Source: Mesostigma viride
Taxonomy: Eukaryota > Streptophyta > Mesostigmatophyceae > Mesostigmatales > Mesostigmataceae
NCBI GenBank assembly: GCA_009746045.1
Contig: RPFO01000448.1
Location: 3,020,049 to 3,084,048 of the forward strand
DNA: 64,000 bases
Direction: 5' to 3'
The notes beneath the pieces are model-generated. The model did no database searches and was not told the DNA's origin. It saw only the letters and a program-made list of their open reading frames with translations. This document shows, one piece after another, positions 35,536 to 48,100 of this stretch (the first letter of the stretch is position 1; each line of letters starts with the position of its first letter). Position numbers and translations under genes: made by a program.

Positions 35536-35712
35536 GTGCTCGCTTCGCTCGCGGCTCGCTGCGCTCGCTGTGCGCTTTAGCAGTACGGTGCTCGCTCGCT
35601 CCGCTCGCTCGCCGTACGGTGCTCGCTCGCTCCGCTCGCTCGCGGTAGGGTGCTCGCTCGCTTCGCTCGCTCGCCGTACGGTGCTCGCTCGCTTCGCTCG
35701 CTCGCCGTACGT
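35536..35712. repeat. GC-rich palindromic tandem repeat
   Basis: Five units of about 36 bp contain GCTCGCTCCGCTCGCTCGC joined by CGTACGGT. Each unit is close to self-complementary (GAGCGNNGCGAGCGAGC), so the array can fold into a row of hairpins. Two CTCCTTCGCTGCGCTCCGGAG phrases just upstream (35418 and 35499) are related. Confidence 0.7.
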
Positions 35713-35974
35713 ACTGTATCTGCGATATCCGCGATTCTCCCGTCAACCTCCGGAGTACCCCCCAATGGCTGATTTTTGTACCACGATTTTCTACCTAATT
35801 ATCGGCGGTACTCCCCCTAATTATCGGACCAGCGGGCACCCCAATTTAGGCACAACTAGGCATTTCAGGCTATTTTTGGCATACCTGGGTCACCTTAACT
35901 GTTATATGGAAATAAACTAACACCCATTTCACCGGAAATTATCGGACCAACGGTCACGAAGCTCGCTTTATATA

Positions 35975-36225
35975 GGGGAAAGGATTCACGCCTTAAGTTG
36001 GGTTGGCTTAAGTTGTGTTCACGCCTTAAGTTGGGTCGAATAGGATTTCGGCATTCCGAGTTCAAAGTAGTTCAGAATAGTATGTTTTAGTATCTTTAGT
36101 TCAAATTAGTAGAATTTAGTAGAGTCATTCACGCCTTAAGTTGGGTTCACGCCTTAAGTTGGGTCGACCCCACCCGCCTCGAACCCAACTTAAGGCGTGA
36201 ATGACTGTAGGGGAAAGGATCACCG
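35975..36225. repeat. CACGCCTTAAGTTGGGT inverted-repeat element
   Basis: CACGCCTTAAGTTGGGT occurs four times and its complement ACCCAACTTAAGGCGTG once. The last pair forms a perfect 26-bp stem (36122-36147 with 36182-36207). TAGGGGAAAGGAT occurs directly on both sides (about 35976 and 36211) and may be a target-site duplication of a small foldback element. Confidence 0.5.
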
Positions 36226-36256
36226 GCCAGGCTGTCTTTGCCCCGCGCACACAGTG

Positions 36257-36270
36257 AAATGTTCCGCCTC
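36257..36270. repeat. Target-site duplication of the LINE insertion, left copy
   Basis: AAATGTTCCGCCTC here is repeated at 39506-39519, directly after the LINE poly(A) tract. A direct repeat flanking a poly(A)-ended insertion is the signature of target-primed reverse transcription. Confidence 0.8.
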
Positions 36271-39200
36271 ACCGTTACTACTCAGCTCTCTTTCTAAACG
36301 AACCCCATCCTGACTCATCAGTCTGCAGCCATGCAAAAAATCCTACATGCCATTCCCCGTCGCCTTACACCAGCTCAACAGCAGGAACTCGATCAAATCC
36401 CCTCCATGGAAGAGGCCACAACAGCTATGGAACACATCAAAACCGGTAGCGCCCCCGGGGTCGACGGTCTGCCTATTGAATTCTGGAAAACGTTCTGGTC
36501 CCTTCTACACATAGATTTCTACGAATGTATTCTTGAAATTTGGCGGCACGGTAAGGTGAGCGGCAGATGGGCTGAATCTGCGCTTATCTTACTGTACAAA
36601 AAAGGAGACAAGACTCTATGGAAAAACTACCGCCCAATCCGTCTCCTTACGGTAGCGTACAAAATCATCAGTAAAATAATCCAACGACGCTTATACACCG
36701 TCCTAGACTTCCTCATTGGTCCGGAGCAAGTGGGCTTTAGGGCCAATCTCCACATCAACGACAGCATTACCCTCATCATGGACATTGTGGAAAAAGCCTG
36801 GCGCGACGATATAGAGGGTTTCATATTGTTTTGGGATTTTGAAAAAGCCTTTGACCGTATGTGCTGGGAATACCTAGAACACATTCTAACCGCACTAGGA
36901 TTTGGCCCACAACTCATGACCGTCATTATGGGTATGATCAAATCCCTGGCTTGGTATTTACTAATAGACGGACACAAGTCAGCGACCGGCGCTAGCTCAC
37001 GATCGCTACCACAAGGAGATTGCATGTCCCCTATTCTATTTCTCTTGGCCCACGCAGGACTCTACTGGCTACACCAGAACGATCCTCGCATTCGGGGCTT
37101 CCCGACAGGTAACGGTAAAGGTATATTCCAAACGGCTTATGTGGATGACACAACAAATGTTTGTATCTCTCTGCCTGAAGTGCATGCTGTCATGGATAAT
37201 ATCACTACCTATTCTGTTGCCACACAACAACGATGCAATGTGCTCAAGTCCACGGGACTGCATATCGGCAAAACCAACACCCTACGCTACGCCCTCCCCA
37301 ACCTGGCTGTGACCTGGGTCAAGCCGGGGGATCACCACCTTTTGCACAATTGTCCCATCGGCTGCACACCCGAGGGACGCTTGGCTGAACAACGTTCTTT
37401 CATGTATGATGAAACCAACCACGTGGGCAAGCTTGCAGGCGTTCTCCTTACCGCAGGGCGCTGGGGGGCCGTCCACCGCATGAGCCTACGAGGGCGAACC
37501 CTGATCGTCAACCAACTGTTGTTCTCTAAGGTCTTGTATTATTGCCAAGCACACCCACCCAATGATGCCACCACACAGCTCATCCAACGCCTTGGCAGCA
37601 ATTTTGTCTGGAAACAGAAAGGCTTAATCTCCCACACGGTCCACGGATGGATCAACAGAGAGATGTCCTTCATGTCATGGGTGCACGGGGGCCTCGGGCT
37701 CCACAACATACAATGGCGTCTGTGGTCGCTGTATGCTAAACAAGTGATATCCGTTTTTATGGGCGTTAACACACACCCTGGCTGCATGCTTGCACGTGAA
37801 ACGCTAGCCTCTCTTTCCACCCATGCTAGTGGCACCTCGTGGCAACTGGGGGCGGGCATACTGGGCAGCACCCTTATTTCGTACAAAGGACTCCCATGGT
37901 ATTGGCAGCGCATATGGACAGGTTACAATAAGCTCAAGCCGGGTCGCCTAGTCTTTCCTACTACTAGAGAGGAGGTGGCACGGCAGCCACTCTTTTTTAA
38001 TGACTTAATCACAGACGCTACTAACAAGCCCCTGGGCACTCTCCACGGACACAACCCGTATGATGGCTTTCTGCGCGCGTCACCGCCGATTGTCAGGGTG
38101 CTGGACCTCTACCTGGGGCACGGCGCTGCGTACCGACGGCTCAGCTACGACGAGGTCAGCACTTGGGTCTCCCACATGCCCTCCCTGCAAGCGTGGCAAA
38201 CTCTTATAAGTGCGATACCAGCGGCGTGGCATGCATTGATGACTGCCCCACGCAAGCCAATTATAACCGGCGACTGGGTTAGCTTCTACGCCGACGGAGT
38301 CACGCCTGCGTGCAAGGGTTTAGTCGTGACGGTTCTGCCACCTGAGGGGCTCCAACTACAACTGCTGGACGCTATTTCTGGCCACAATGGGTGTCTGTAT
38401 CAACTATCCACCTTATATGCGTACACGCCAGCTTCCCAGTGTCACCGCATACGCGTAGTCCCATGGTCTGTGCCAAGATCTTGCATGATCCAGCCGGACC
38501 CATTATCCCCGGTTGAGAGCATTACATGGCTACACGTGGGCAACACACGGCTCGATCTACTACATCTGGACCCGGTTGAATTTGGATGGGTCTTAACCAA
38601 GGGGGACATCAGAACCAGCAAATGTATCTTTGAGTACACCGCAGATTGGGGTTATGATATCTTGTTGCATATGTACCATCAGCCCCACCCGGGCCGAGCC
38701 CGCTGGGGAATACATTGGCCGGGCTACACTTGGGTTAAGATGATTACCCTGGCGGTAGACCACCCTCTCGTGGACCGCAGGGCCACTGATGTACAACACC
38801 TTTTGATGCATAGGGCGATAGGGGTCTGCGCCATGCTCCACGAGCGTTTTGGTCATGATGCATCATGCCTGTGCACGCACCCTAGTGAAACCATTGAGCA
38901 CAGGTTTCTTTACTGTAATCTCCCTGGGGTTTGGACGTGGCTCATTAACATCTGGGCCGCATGGACGGCATCGCCACCCACTCTCCCAATCAGCGTGCGT
39001 ACCATCATTTTCGGTATTGCTGGCACACCAGGGTCCGAGCTTTCAGTTTCCCAAGCAGAATGGATATGGCTACGCACTACTATGCTATACGCGATCTGGA
39101 CCATACGCAACGAGACAGTCTTTAAGGTCCGCGAGGAGTATACCCGCGGCGGCGTAGTCCGGCGCTTTATATACCTATGGAATGCGGCTATGCGCCGCTA

Positions 39201-39505
39201 CTGGCTGTTAGCTCAGGAACAACACAGGGTGTGGGACCCAGGGCCCAATAACGACAAGCCCAGCCCGCTCCAGCTTTTTCATGATCTACTGGGCCGTAAT
39301 CAGGTATTCACCAGTATGCCTCATGGCGACATCACTCAGGTCCAATGGCTTCCCTGGTCTAATAACGCGCCCTATTAGCCTTTCACCTGTCACCGCCACA
39401 CGTGTGTGTGCCCACCTTCATTAGGATTCGCTGATACTCATTTCCCCTCTCACCTCTTTGGTCCATAATTGGCTAATAAAATATACCCATTTCCCCGAAA
39501 AAAAA
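36271..39505 (+). mobile_element. 5'-truncated L1-like LINE insertion
   Basis: It is bounded by a 14-bp direct repeat (36257-36270 and 39506-39519) and ends in an A run of about 11 (39498-39508, partly shared with the duplication). It contains one uninterrupted reverse transcriptase frame but no endonuclease domain. The first codons lie just before the RT domain, so the 5' part was lost at insertion. An intact frame and an exact duplication indicate a recent event. Confidence 0.85.
36331..39378 (+). CDS. LINE reverse transcriptase (L1-like), N-terminal endonuclease missing
   Basis: The 1015-residue frame copies element RNA into DNA at the target site. The RT motifs appear in order: SAPGVDGLPIEFWK (about 45-58), LLYKKGDKTLWKNYRPIRLL (about 88-107), GPEQVGFR, FWDFEKAFDRMCW (first catalytic Asp D169), LPQGDCMSPILF, and AYVDDT (D272 and D273). 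A C-terminal Cys/His cluster (CAMLHERFG ... CLCTHPSETIEHRFLYC, about 833-862) matches the zinc-binding region found after plant LINE RT domains. Full-length proteins of this kind carry an APE-type endonuclease upstream, absent here because of 5' truncation. The first ATG may not be a native start. No frameshift is seen. Confidence 0.85.
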   Translation: MQKILHAIPRRLTPAQQQELDQIPSMEEATTAMEHIKTGSAPGVDGLPIEFWKTFWSLLHIDFYECILEIWRHGKVSGRWAESALILLYKKGDKTLWKNYRPIRLLTVAYKIISKIIQRRLYTVLDFLIGPEQVGFRANLHINDSITLIMDIVEKAWRDDIEGFILFWDFEKAFDRMCWEYLEHILTALGFGPQLMTVIMGMIKSLAWYLLIDGHKSATGASSRSLPQGDCMSPILFLLAHAGLYWLHQNDPRIRGFPTGNGKGIFQTAYVDDTTNVCISLPEVHAVMDNITTYSVATQQRCNVLKSTGLHIGKTNTLRYALPNLAVTWVKPGDHHLLHNCPIGCTPEGRLAEQRSFMYDETNHVGKLAGVLLTAGRWGAVHRMSLRGRTLIVNQLLFSKVLYYCQAHPPNDATTQLIQRLGSNFVWKQKGLISHTVHGWINREMSFMSWVHGGLGLHNIQWRLWSLYAKQVISVFMGVNTHPGCMLARETLASLSTHASGTSWQLGAGILGSTLISYKGLPWYWQRIWTGYNKLKPGRLVFPTTREEVARQPLFFNDLITDATNKPLGTLHGHNPYDGFLRASPPIVRVLDLYLGHGAAYRRLSYDEVSTWVSHMPSLQAWQTLISAIPAAWHALMTAPRKPIITGDWVSFYADGVTPACKGLVVTVLPPEGLQLQLLDAISGHNGCLYQLSTLYAYTPASQCHRIRVVPWSVPRSCMIQPDPLSPVESITWLHVGNTRLDLLHLDPVEFGWVLTKGDIRTSKCIFEYTADWGYDILLHMYHQPHPGRARWGIHWPGYTWVKMITLAVDHPLVDRRATDVQHLLMHRAIGVCAMLHERFGHDASCLCTHPSETIEHRFLYCNLPGVWTWLINIWAAWTASPPTLPISVRTIIFGIAGTPGSELSVSQAEWIWLRTTMLYAIWTIRNETVFKVREEYTRGGVVRRFIYLWNAAMRRYWLLAQEQHRVWDPGPNNDKPSPLQLFHDLLGRNQVFTSMPHGDITQVQWLPWSNNAPY

Positions 39506-39519
39506 AAATGTTCCGCCTC

Positions 39520-40595
39520 TTTTTTTTTTCCATTTATTTCAATTCGACTCCGCGACACCGGAACGGTCAGCGCGCCGCGGAATTGCGCGGGAAACGGCTT
39601 TGTTTACCGTCAACGCGGTTTCACTGAACACCGGTACAACGCTAACCTTGTTCAGCCTGAACCGCCGGCTGAGCGAAGCCATTTCGTTCAGTAAAGTTCA
39701 GAAGTTCTGGTACGGACTCATTTTGTAATATCGTTGGCTAATACTCGAAATCCTAGAATTCAGTCTCTTCGCGCCGATTGGTCCATTTTTAACACCATTT
39801 TAACACCAAAAAGACACCACGCCCCAGTCAGTCTAATCTATTCTGTAGTCCAGCCCTCGTCCTGCTGGTTTACTTTCCACTTTCCACACGCGAGCACTTC
39901 AAGTTCGAGCAAGCTTGGCACTGCAGGCAGGTTTTGCGTTGTAAAACATGCGATGTAAATATATTCCGGCCCTCGGCCACTGTAGATGTACGATACAGAC
40001 TCTGCTGCCCATGTGCGGCGTGGGAATGACTAACTATTAACTAACATGCGATGTTCTGTAACATGCATGGCGAGTACTCGTATTGGGTTACCTACACAGT
40101 AAACACCACGTTACATCGCTAAACCACGAGCATTATGCATGAAGAAGCTGATATTCTACATGTCTCCTGCGGCTCCCTCGATTTGTCATGTCTCAGTTGG
40201 TGCCAACGTGCTTAGCCGTCGGGGACTGAAAAACGCTCATCTTGTGGGTCCGTTGCTTACTTGGCTAGGGTATTAGTTGTCGTTAAATAACTCCGACTGA
40301 ATTTTAGCTGAGTTGGCTTCTTGCCGACTTTTTTTTTTCAAGATTTTGTCCTTTACCCGACAAGAGAGAATAAATACGAGAAAATTTTGGCAGTTTATGT
40401 TGAAGCCCTTGCAGTTTTAATCCTGCTCAGTCAGCCGGATGCACTGCACTTGTTTGCTGGATACCTCATACATTCCGGCCTGATCGGCGGCCTGTAAGGA
40501 TGAAGACAACGTCATTCAAGGGTAGGCAGCTAACATGTAGGGCTAGGTGTCGGGAGCAATTCTGACATGTTTGAGCGCCATCGGCACCAGAGTTA
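39520..40595. other. Upstream region of the 13-exon gene; dispersed repeat
   Basis: No coding region is seen. 39723-39810 matches 21955-22056. Just before the gene, GAGAATAAATACGAG (about 40365) is a weak TATA-like site and 40322-40340 is T-rich. The promoter of the 40596 gene should lie here. Confidence 0.4.
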
Positions 40596-43500
40596 ATGCC
40601 TCGTCGGAGGCAGTATTTCCGCTGGTTGCTGTTCGCGGGAGTTACGTATCTTGTTATCGTCAGCGTGACCGTTCTCCGGAGAAGAAGTGTTCCTAGCATC
40701 CCTGAGGAGGAAGGAGACGTGGAGGATGAGGGCCGAAAGGCATCGTCTGCCTCATGCGGCTCGCCACTGTACGGAAAAGGTGCGGTGACAGCTCACATAT
40801 ATGTTTTGTGCAGGTCCTGCTACTGTACGGAAAAGGTGCGGTGAGGTTGCTCATATATTTCTTTATTGCAGAGGCAATTTTGAGAAATGCGCGCAAATGG
40901 GGCCGTCCAAGGCAGAAACTGCCTTACTGATTGGTTAACCTTCCATTGTGTAACGCACTGCCATAACGCTGTGGGGTGCCTGGGAACCGGCAGCTGTCTG
41001 TCGGTTTGACGAGCCGCCCATAATGTCGTTAAGTCCCTTGCTGCCCACGGCAAGACCAAGTCTGCACTGCTCTTCTCCCTTCCCCATGGTTGGTATGTGC
41101 GCCTGTGATAATATCAGTGGTTCGTTTGCCCAATCATCAAAGGTTGCCTGTTTGGTGTTATTCATGCCCACCCAGCATGCTTGCGGATGTCACTTGAGCA
41201 TGTCTGGTGGTATTCATGCCCACCCACCATGCTTGTTGGATGGACAGCGTTCAACCCACTGATCAAGCACACGCTCAACCCACTAACCAAGCACGCGCTT
41301 AACCCACAGACCGAGCACTCTTCTCATGTGTTTGGATATCCTTGTTTCTTTTCACCGTGCTGTCGGATGTCATTCGTGTCTGGTGGCGTTCATGCCCACC
41401 CACTGTCCTTGTTGGATGTGTTACTATGCATGGTTGGACGTGCTGGTGCGACAGCCCTCAACACCCCGCAAGCCATTCAGCGCACCAATCTCTACGCCAC
41501 CATGGCAAACAGCTTCCTCAGCGACGGGGCTCAAGCGCTGAGTGGCGGGTCCACCTCACAGGGCCTCAAGGTGCATGGGACGCATACCTGTGCTCCTTAA
41601 AGCTGTCTTCTAGTTGCAGGGCTACTTCTTAAATCGTCAGTGCCAGCTTTACATCCATCCCTTAGCTGTTCATAGTGGCCATTGGGTAGCCGCCACAACC
41701 GCTCCCTCTATCTGTTTATGAATTGAAGAAAACATCAGTGCTGCTCGAAGCTGTACTAGCATAGCCATAGTGACCATTTAGCTGTGCCCAGTGTCATCGA
41801 TTACCGTTTGCTCGTTTACTGAAGTTAATGATGTACTGCTATCTGTCGGTATCTTAGGTATCAGCTATTCGAGGTACTGTACAGAGACCCAGTCGTCAAA
41901 AGCGGATGCCCCCCTGCTCATGGGCCGAGTACTGCTTGGAGGCTGCCTCTGTATTAGGGTGGATGATAGCTTAGAATAGACAGGATACTGGTAAGCTTAA
42001 CTAGCCAATAACCTAACTATTAAGTATGTTGTTGAGTGGAAAGAGGGGGCAAAGGGGCTACGGCTTCGAGTGCCCAACTAGTTCGTGGGTGCTGAAGGTT
42101 TTCCTTGTCTAATAAATGGCATCATTGCCCCCCCCCCCCCCCCCCCCCCCCCCTCCCCCCGGGTTCTTTTTGTGCATGTCTTTGTTATGTGCTCCTTGTT
42201 CTGCGCTTTCTGCCGTGCCTCCCCTTGTTGCTACTCTCTGTTTGCCTGCACCGTACCACGCCTGTGCGGTTCCTTGTCTATTATTCTGCTTTCTCGCTCC
42301 GTTCCACGCCGCTGCCTCCCCTTGTCCACACCTCACCCAGACCTCCGACTTGTTCCTGGTGCAAGGTGGCCGCATCATGCCCATTCTCAAGGTACCCACA
42401 TGCCGCTCACTCCGGTGCAGACTACTGCAAATATCTATTTGTTCCATGCTGCCACGTTCCGCTGTCACTGCTGCTGCAGCATTACGCTGCCACGTTCTTA
42501 CTACGGCCCTGGTTTACCTGCCGAATGTATACACGGTTACTCGTGATCAAGGCACTAAAACCTACCATGCTCTAGCTGTCTTGTATCTTCTATCTGTTTT
42601 CTATCTATTTTCTATGTAGCTTCTTTTTGCGCGCCCAACTGCTTGTGGGATGCCGAGCGGCACTTTATGATCCTGTTTCATGCAGCAGTGCTTTACTCAC
42701 TCTTATCGGGTGGCATGTGCATGTGTGCGTTTGATTGGTTTCACAAAATGGACTGTGTGGAGATCTCTGTCTCCACGCATTGTGTTCGATGCATTTCGCT
42801 ACCGGCAGCACCTCGTTCATGGTGCCTTCAAAAGGCATATTTTTGGGGGGGGGCAGGATTCGTGCATAATGGTCAAAGCAGCGGTCATCCATGAGGTCCA
42901 ATAACATGCGATGCTGAATGGATCTTGTCATCCCAGTGTGATCCTTTTTTGAGGAGCGGTGTTCTGGTTGGATCTCAGATCTATCGCGAGGCACATGGGA
43001 ACTTTTTTTTTTTAATTCGATGCACGAAGTTGAGCATGTCGTGTCAGCCGAGATTTGTGGCGCTCATTGCTCAAACAGTGACATTAACTTTGGTACACTA
43101 CTGGATTCCAGCATAGTGAACAAAACTCTTTTCCCTTTCCCAGCCATGTTCAGGCAGACCTACCCTGGCGTGGCATCCACCTCTGCTGTCACGATGACCT
43201 CATCGAGTATTCACATTCCACCATTCGCTGTTCGCGGCGCCTCGATGGTTTGATGGGCTTCAAAACATCAGGCGGTCTGTGGTAGTAGTATTTCTATCAT
43301 AGTATCCTTGTGATGCAGCTCAGTATGATGATCCAGTGCGTTATGGGGACGTTATTATCCTCCTGAGCTCTGTGTCATGAAGCGTCGTGACGCAGACCAC
43401 GCTTAATCATGAAGAAGACGTTCCGGGCACTGATCGCGAATGCACGGTTTGCATGCCTTGCTTCTGTACACCCTGGGGTGCCACCTGGCAGCGCCTGGAG

Positions 43501-45025
43501 CACCCCGTTCGCGCCATGGTGCTGCCGGTGCAGTCGGCGTCGGTGTCGCAGCAGATAAGGTGAGGCACGTCGCAGTCATCATGCAGCAAGGACAGGCATG
43601 GGGGCACAGGTTGCGAGAATAAGTTTTACCGATTAGTAATGCCAGAATAAGGTTAAGTTTTACTTTGCCATACTAAGGTGAGGGGATTATTATCATGTCA
43701 GAATACAAGGATGGACCGGAATGCAAACACGAAGAAAGGGCCGCTTCACCATGGTGAACGGCGGTCGTCTAAACAAGCAACAGAGGCAACGCACAGTGGA
43801 TGGCAACTGGGCATCTGGCATCTGCGTGGCGAAGATGATGTGATGCACCTGGCATCTGCCTGCATGTGTGTGGAGACATCTCGGAAAGCACAAGGGGTGT
43901 ACACCATGTGTCGCGAGACCTGTCAAGAGCTGCAAGTGGCACACGGTAGCGAGAAGAAGGGTCCGCTGCCTGCCACCAGCATGACCGGAAACAAAAGCCC
44001 TTGTAGGGGTTAGTCTGTGTTTTTCAATCTTTTTTGAATGTATCATGTAATTATATATTTTCTTTTGTCTAAGCCATAGAATATTCTGTATTGTGCACAA
44101 ACTACGATTGGCCTTGTCAGACTTTGGGCTCACGAAACGAAGCTGTCATAAGTACTTGGTACTTACAGGGCGGATATTTATAGCAGGGTTTCTTGCCGCT
44201 ATTCAGCTTGACCAGGCTACCTGTTCTTACTTCCCCTGCTCTGTTCGGTGTGCTTGCGACAAATGGCAGCCACGCCACCCAGCAAGCCCTCTCTCGCAAC
44301 TTTGGCCAAGATGGTAAGCACTTACCTAGTCGTGGCCACCCAAGGATCACTTGGATACCTGTAAATCCTGTCTGGCTGCCCTGCCTGTCCCGCCTGTCCC
44401 GCCTGTCCCGCCTGTCCCGCCTGTCCCGCCTGTCCTGGCTGTCCCGACGGTCCCGCCTGTCCCTCCTGTCCCGCCTGTCCTGCCTGTCCCGACGGTCCCG
44501 ACGCTCCCGACGCTCCCGGCGGTCCCGACGGTCTCGACGCTCCTGACGGTCCCGATGGTCCCGACGGTCCCGACGGTCCCGACGGTCCCGCCTGTCCCGC
44601 CTGTCCCGCCTGTCTCGCCTGTCCCGCCTGTCCCGCCTATCCCGCCTGTCCTGGCTGTCCTGGCTGTCCTGGCTGTCCTGGCTGTCCTGGCTGTCTGTGT
44701 ATCCTATCTATTTGTCCTGCATCCCTTGGGTTACATGAACCTGGACGCTCCCTGGCCCAAACAAACCTCTATTTCTGCCTTAGATGTCGGCTAGCTGATT
44801 CTGCTTTTCTTCCTTTCGCCTTCTGCAATTTTAGCGCATTGTTGATTATCCTATGGGTGCTGTCATCGTGCCCCCCAGCCGTCCCCCCAGCTGTAGTGCA
44901 ACAGTATATACTAACTCGATTTTATGAACTAGCTCTGGCCCACCTGGCCTGCACAATGAACACCTTGCTTGTCTCGATGACTCCCCTTTTCGGTCCTTCG
45001 CGTGCCAGTTAAGAGCATCTGCCAA

Positions 45026-45109
<84 letters not shown>

Positions 45110-48100
45110 AGGGAGGGAGGGAGGGAGAGGGGGAGAGAGAGAGAGAGGGAGGGAGGGAGGGAGGGAGGGAGGGAGGGAGGGAGGGAGGGAGGGAGGGAGG
45201 GAGGGAGGGAGGGAGGGAGGGAGGGAGGGAGGGAGGGAGGGAGGGAGGGAGGAGGGAGGGAGGGAGGGAGGGAGGAGGGAGGGAGGGAGGGAGGGAGGGA
45301 GGGAGGGAGAGACAGAGACAGAGACAGAGACAGAGACAGAGACAGAGACAGAGACAGAGACAGAGACAGAGACAGAGACAGAGACAGAGACAGAGACAGA
45401 GACAGAGACAGAGACAGAGACAGAGACAGAGACAGAGAAATGTTGCAAGTGGTTGAGGATGCCTAACTCATGTCGAGGCACATCTTGTTGCGACCTTCTT
45501 GTCGCTTGTTGCTTGCTTGTGGCGGCCTCGCGGATGCCTGGAAGCATGCTTTGCATGTTGTCTCGCATTAACTCAATAAATCATGTGACTGTGTCGAGTG
45601 GGTACCAATAAAGGACCTTCAACCCCATACCAAGAAAGGCACGATGAAGCATAGCAAATGGTACATTTTCCTTTCTCTCCTGCTCCTTAACGTCACTGCG
45701 CCCATCTCTCTGCCCTACCCTGCTATGATGGCGTCACACCTGTCCTCTGCCCTACCCTGCTATGATGGCGTCACACCTGCCCTCACTAGTCCACGCCCTT
45801 CCTCCTCTGTCCTTGCCCGCCCCCACTTGTCCACAGACGTCTGGTTCCAGGATCCCTCCATGTACCATCTGAGCGTCTGGCACGCGTCACACCACATGGA
45901 GACCATCCCCGCCACCTCGGCGGAGGTACGAGAATCGGATTTTTTTCTTAAGAGAAAAGGCGATGAATCTGAAAATGTTTTCGTATAGTGGCATGGGCAC
46001 GCCTCCGGTGACCCCATCATCTTTCCCCGTACTGCAGTTGCCACAAACATGTTTTGAGCTGTTCACAGGCAACTACTTACTGCTGCAATTACCACTTGCA
46101 GCAGGCGCTGTACCTTGTATCGTGCATACACGATGGGGGCTCCTTTGCTCGGGCCTTCTTGCGCATGACTTATTGCACAGGGCTCAGTGCACTTTATGCG
46201 GTTTATACTGCACACGTTTCCCATAGCATTGAAACCCGCCCGCCTCCAATACCAATCCCATTCCCTTTCACCCCCTTTACTCACCCCCTTAATTCACCCC
46301 CTTAATTCACCCCCTTGATTCACCCCCTTAATTCACCCCCTTAATTCACCCCCTCTACTCACCCCCTTAATTCACCCCCTTAATTCACCCCCTTAATTCC
46401 CCCCCTTAATTCACCCCCTTAATTCACCCCCTTAATTCACCCCCTTAATTCACCCCCTTAATTCACCCCCTTAATTCACCCCCTTAATTCACCCCCTTAA
46501 TTCACCCCCTTAATTCACCCCCTTAATTCACCCCCTTAATTCACCCCCTTAATTCACCCCCTTAATTCACCCCCTTAATTCACCCCTTAATTCACCCCCT
46601 TAATTCACCCCCTTAATTCACCCCCTTAATTCACCCCCTTAATTCACCCCCTTAATTCACCCCCTTAATTCACCCCCTTAATTCACCCCCTTCACCCCGT
46701 TCACCCCCTTCACCCCCTTCACCCTCTTCACCCCCTTCACCCCCTTCACCCCTTCACCCCCTTCACCCCCTTCACCCCCTTCACCCCCTTCACCACCTTC
46801 ACCACCTTCACCACCTTCACCCCCTTCACCACCTTCACCACCTTCACCACCTTCACCCCCTTCACCCCCTTCACCACCTTCACCACCTTCACCACCTTCA
46901 CCACCTTCACCCCCTTCACCACCTTCACCACCTTCACCACCTTCACCACCCCCTTCACCCCCTTCACCCCCTTCACCCCCTTCACCCCTTCACCCCCTTC
47001 ACCCCCTTCACCCCCTTCACCCCCTTCACCACCTTCACCCCCTTCACCCCCTTCACCCCCTTCACCCCCTTCACCACCTTCACCACCTTCACCACCTTCA
47101 CCACCTTCACCACCTTCACCACCTTCACCACCTTCACCACCTTCACCACCTTCACCACCTTCACCACCTTCACCACCTTCACCACCTTCACCACCTTCAC
47201 CCCCTTCACCACCTTCACCACCACCTTCATCACCTTCATCTACCCCCTTCACCCCTGCACCTTCATGTCCTCATCACCCCCTCGGCATTCCTCTTCCTTG
47301 CTTTCATGGCCGTCTCTAGCATCCATGTATAGCGTCCACGTCCCACTCCTGGTAGCACCCTTGCAACAGTCGACAAGCCGCTTGGTGTGTCCACTGATAT
47401 CATATTCGTAGGGTCATGCATCTCCATGAGCTAATGGGAGAGTCACAGGTAGGTTTTGTATGATTAGGTTGGTCTACGTGTTTATCAATTGATTAACTGC
47501 ATGATTAGGTTTTACCATGTAGCTGGAACTCCCACTCTTTAACCCTGGACCACTTGGCTTTTGACTAAGTACCTGGCTTTTGACTCCCGACTACTTGACT
47601 TTGGACTCCCAACTTCGCTTTTTGATGATGGGGCCGTGGCTGGTGCTGTGCTTGTATGACCCCACCCCCCGCATGCAGTTCATGAATAGTAACTTGATAA
47701 ATGCACAATTGTGTCATATCGTGTCATATTGTGTTATATTTTTGTGATCTGACTTGTAGTGGAATCTCAACTACTTGGCTTTTGACCTCCAACTGCTTGG
47801 CATTTTGTTCTGCCGGTTACCGCCTCCCCCCCCCCACACACACACACCCTTGCATGGGTTGGCCTCCCCCAGGTGCGGCAGGAGTTCCAGGCCATCCAAA
47901 GCGTCGCCAGCTCGTCGTGCCCGCTGATCGTTGCTGTGGACCGTGTGGTGGCCACCACGACAGGTGTCCTCATCCTGTGCTGGCAGGTATGAATGAACGA
48001 GCGAACCGCCGGCATGATTCGAGCATCCCAACCCTGGGACATGCGGCGTGTTCCATTTTGGCACATTCCGCATGCAGGACCCTTAACACAGCGTCTGGTC

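Noticed and set aside
43144-43157. Alternative acceptor for exon 4 at TTTCCCAG (43143)
   Set aside because: It has a good pyrimidine tract but would break phase with the preceding exon; the acceptor at 43157 keeps phase 0.
44846-45568. Long Ser-Val / Arg-Glu / Arg-Asp repeat frames
   Set aside because: Products of (GA)n, (GGGA)n and (GACAGA)n inside intron 6.
46746-47252. Gly-Glu-Gly and Val-Lys-Val repeat frames on the minus strand
   Set aside because: Nine-base repeats keep frames open; this is intron 7 of the plus-strand gene.
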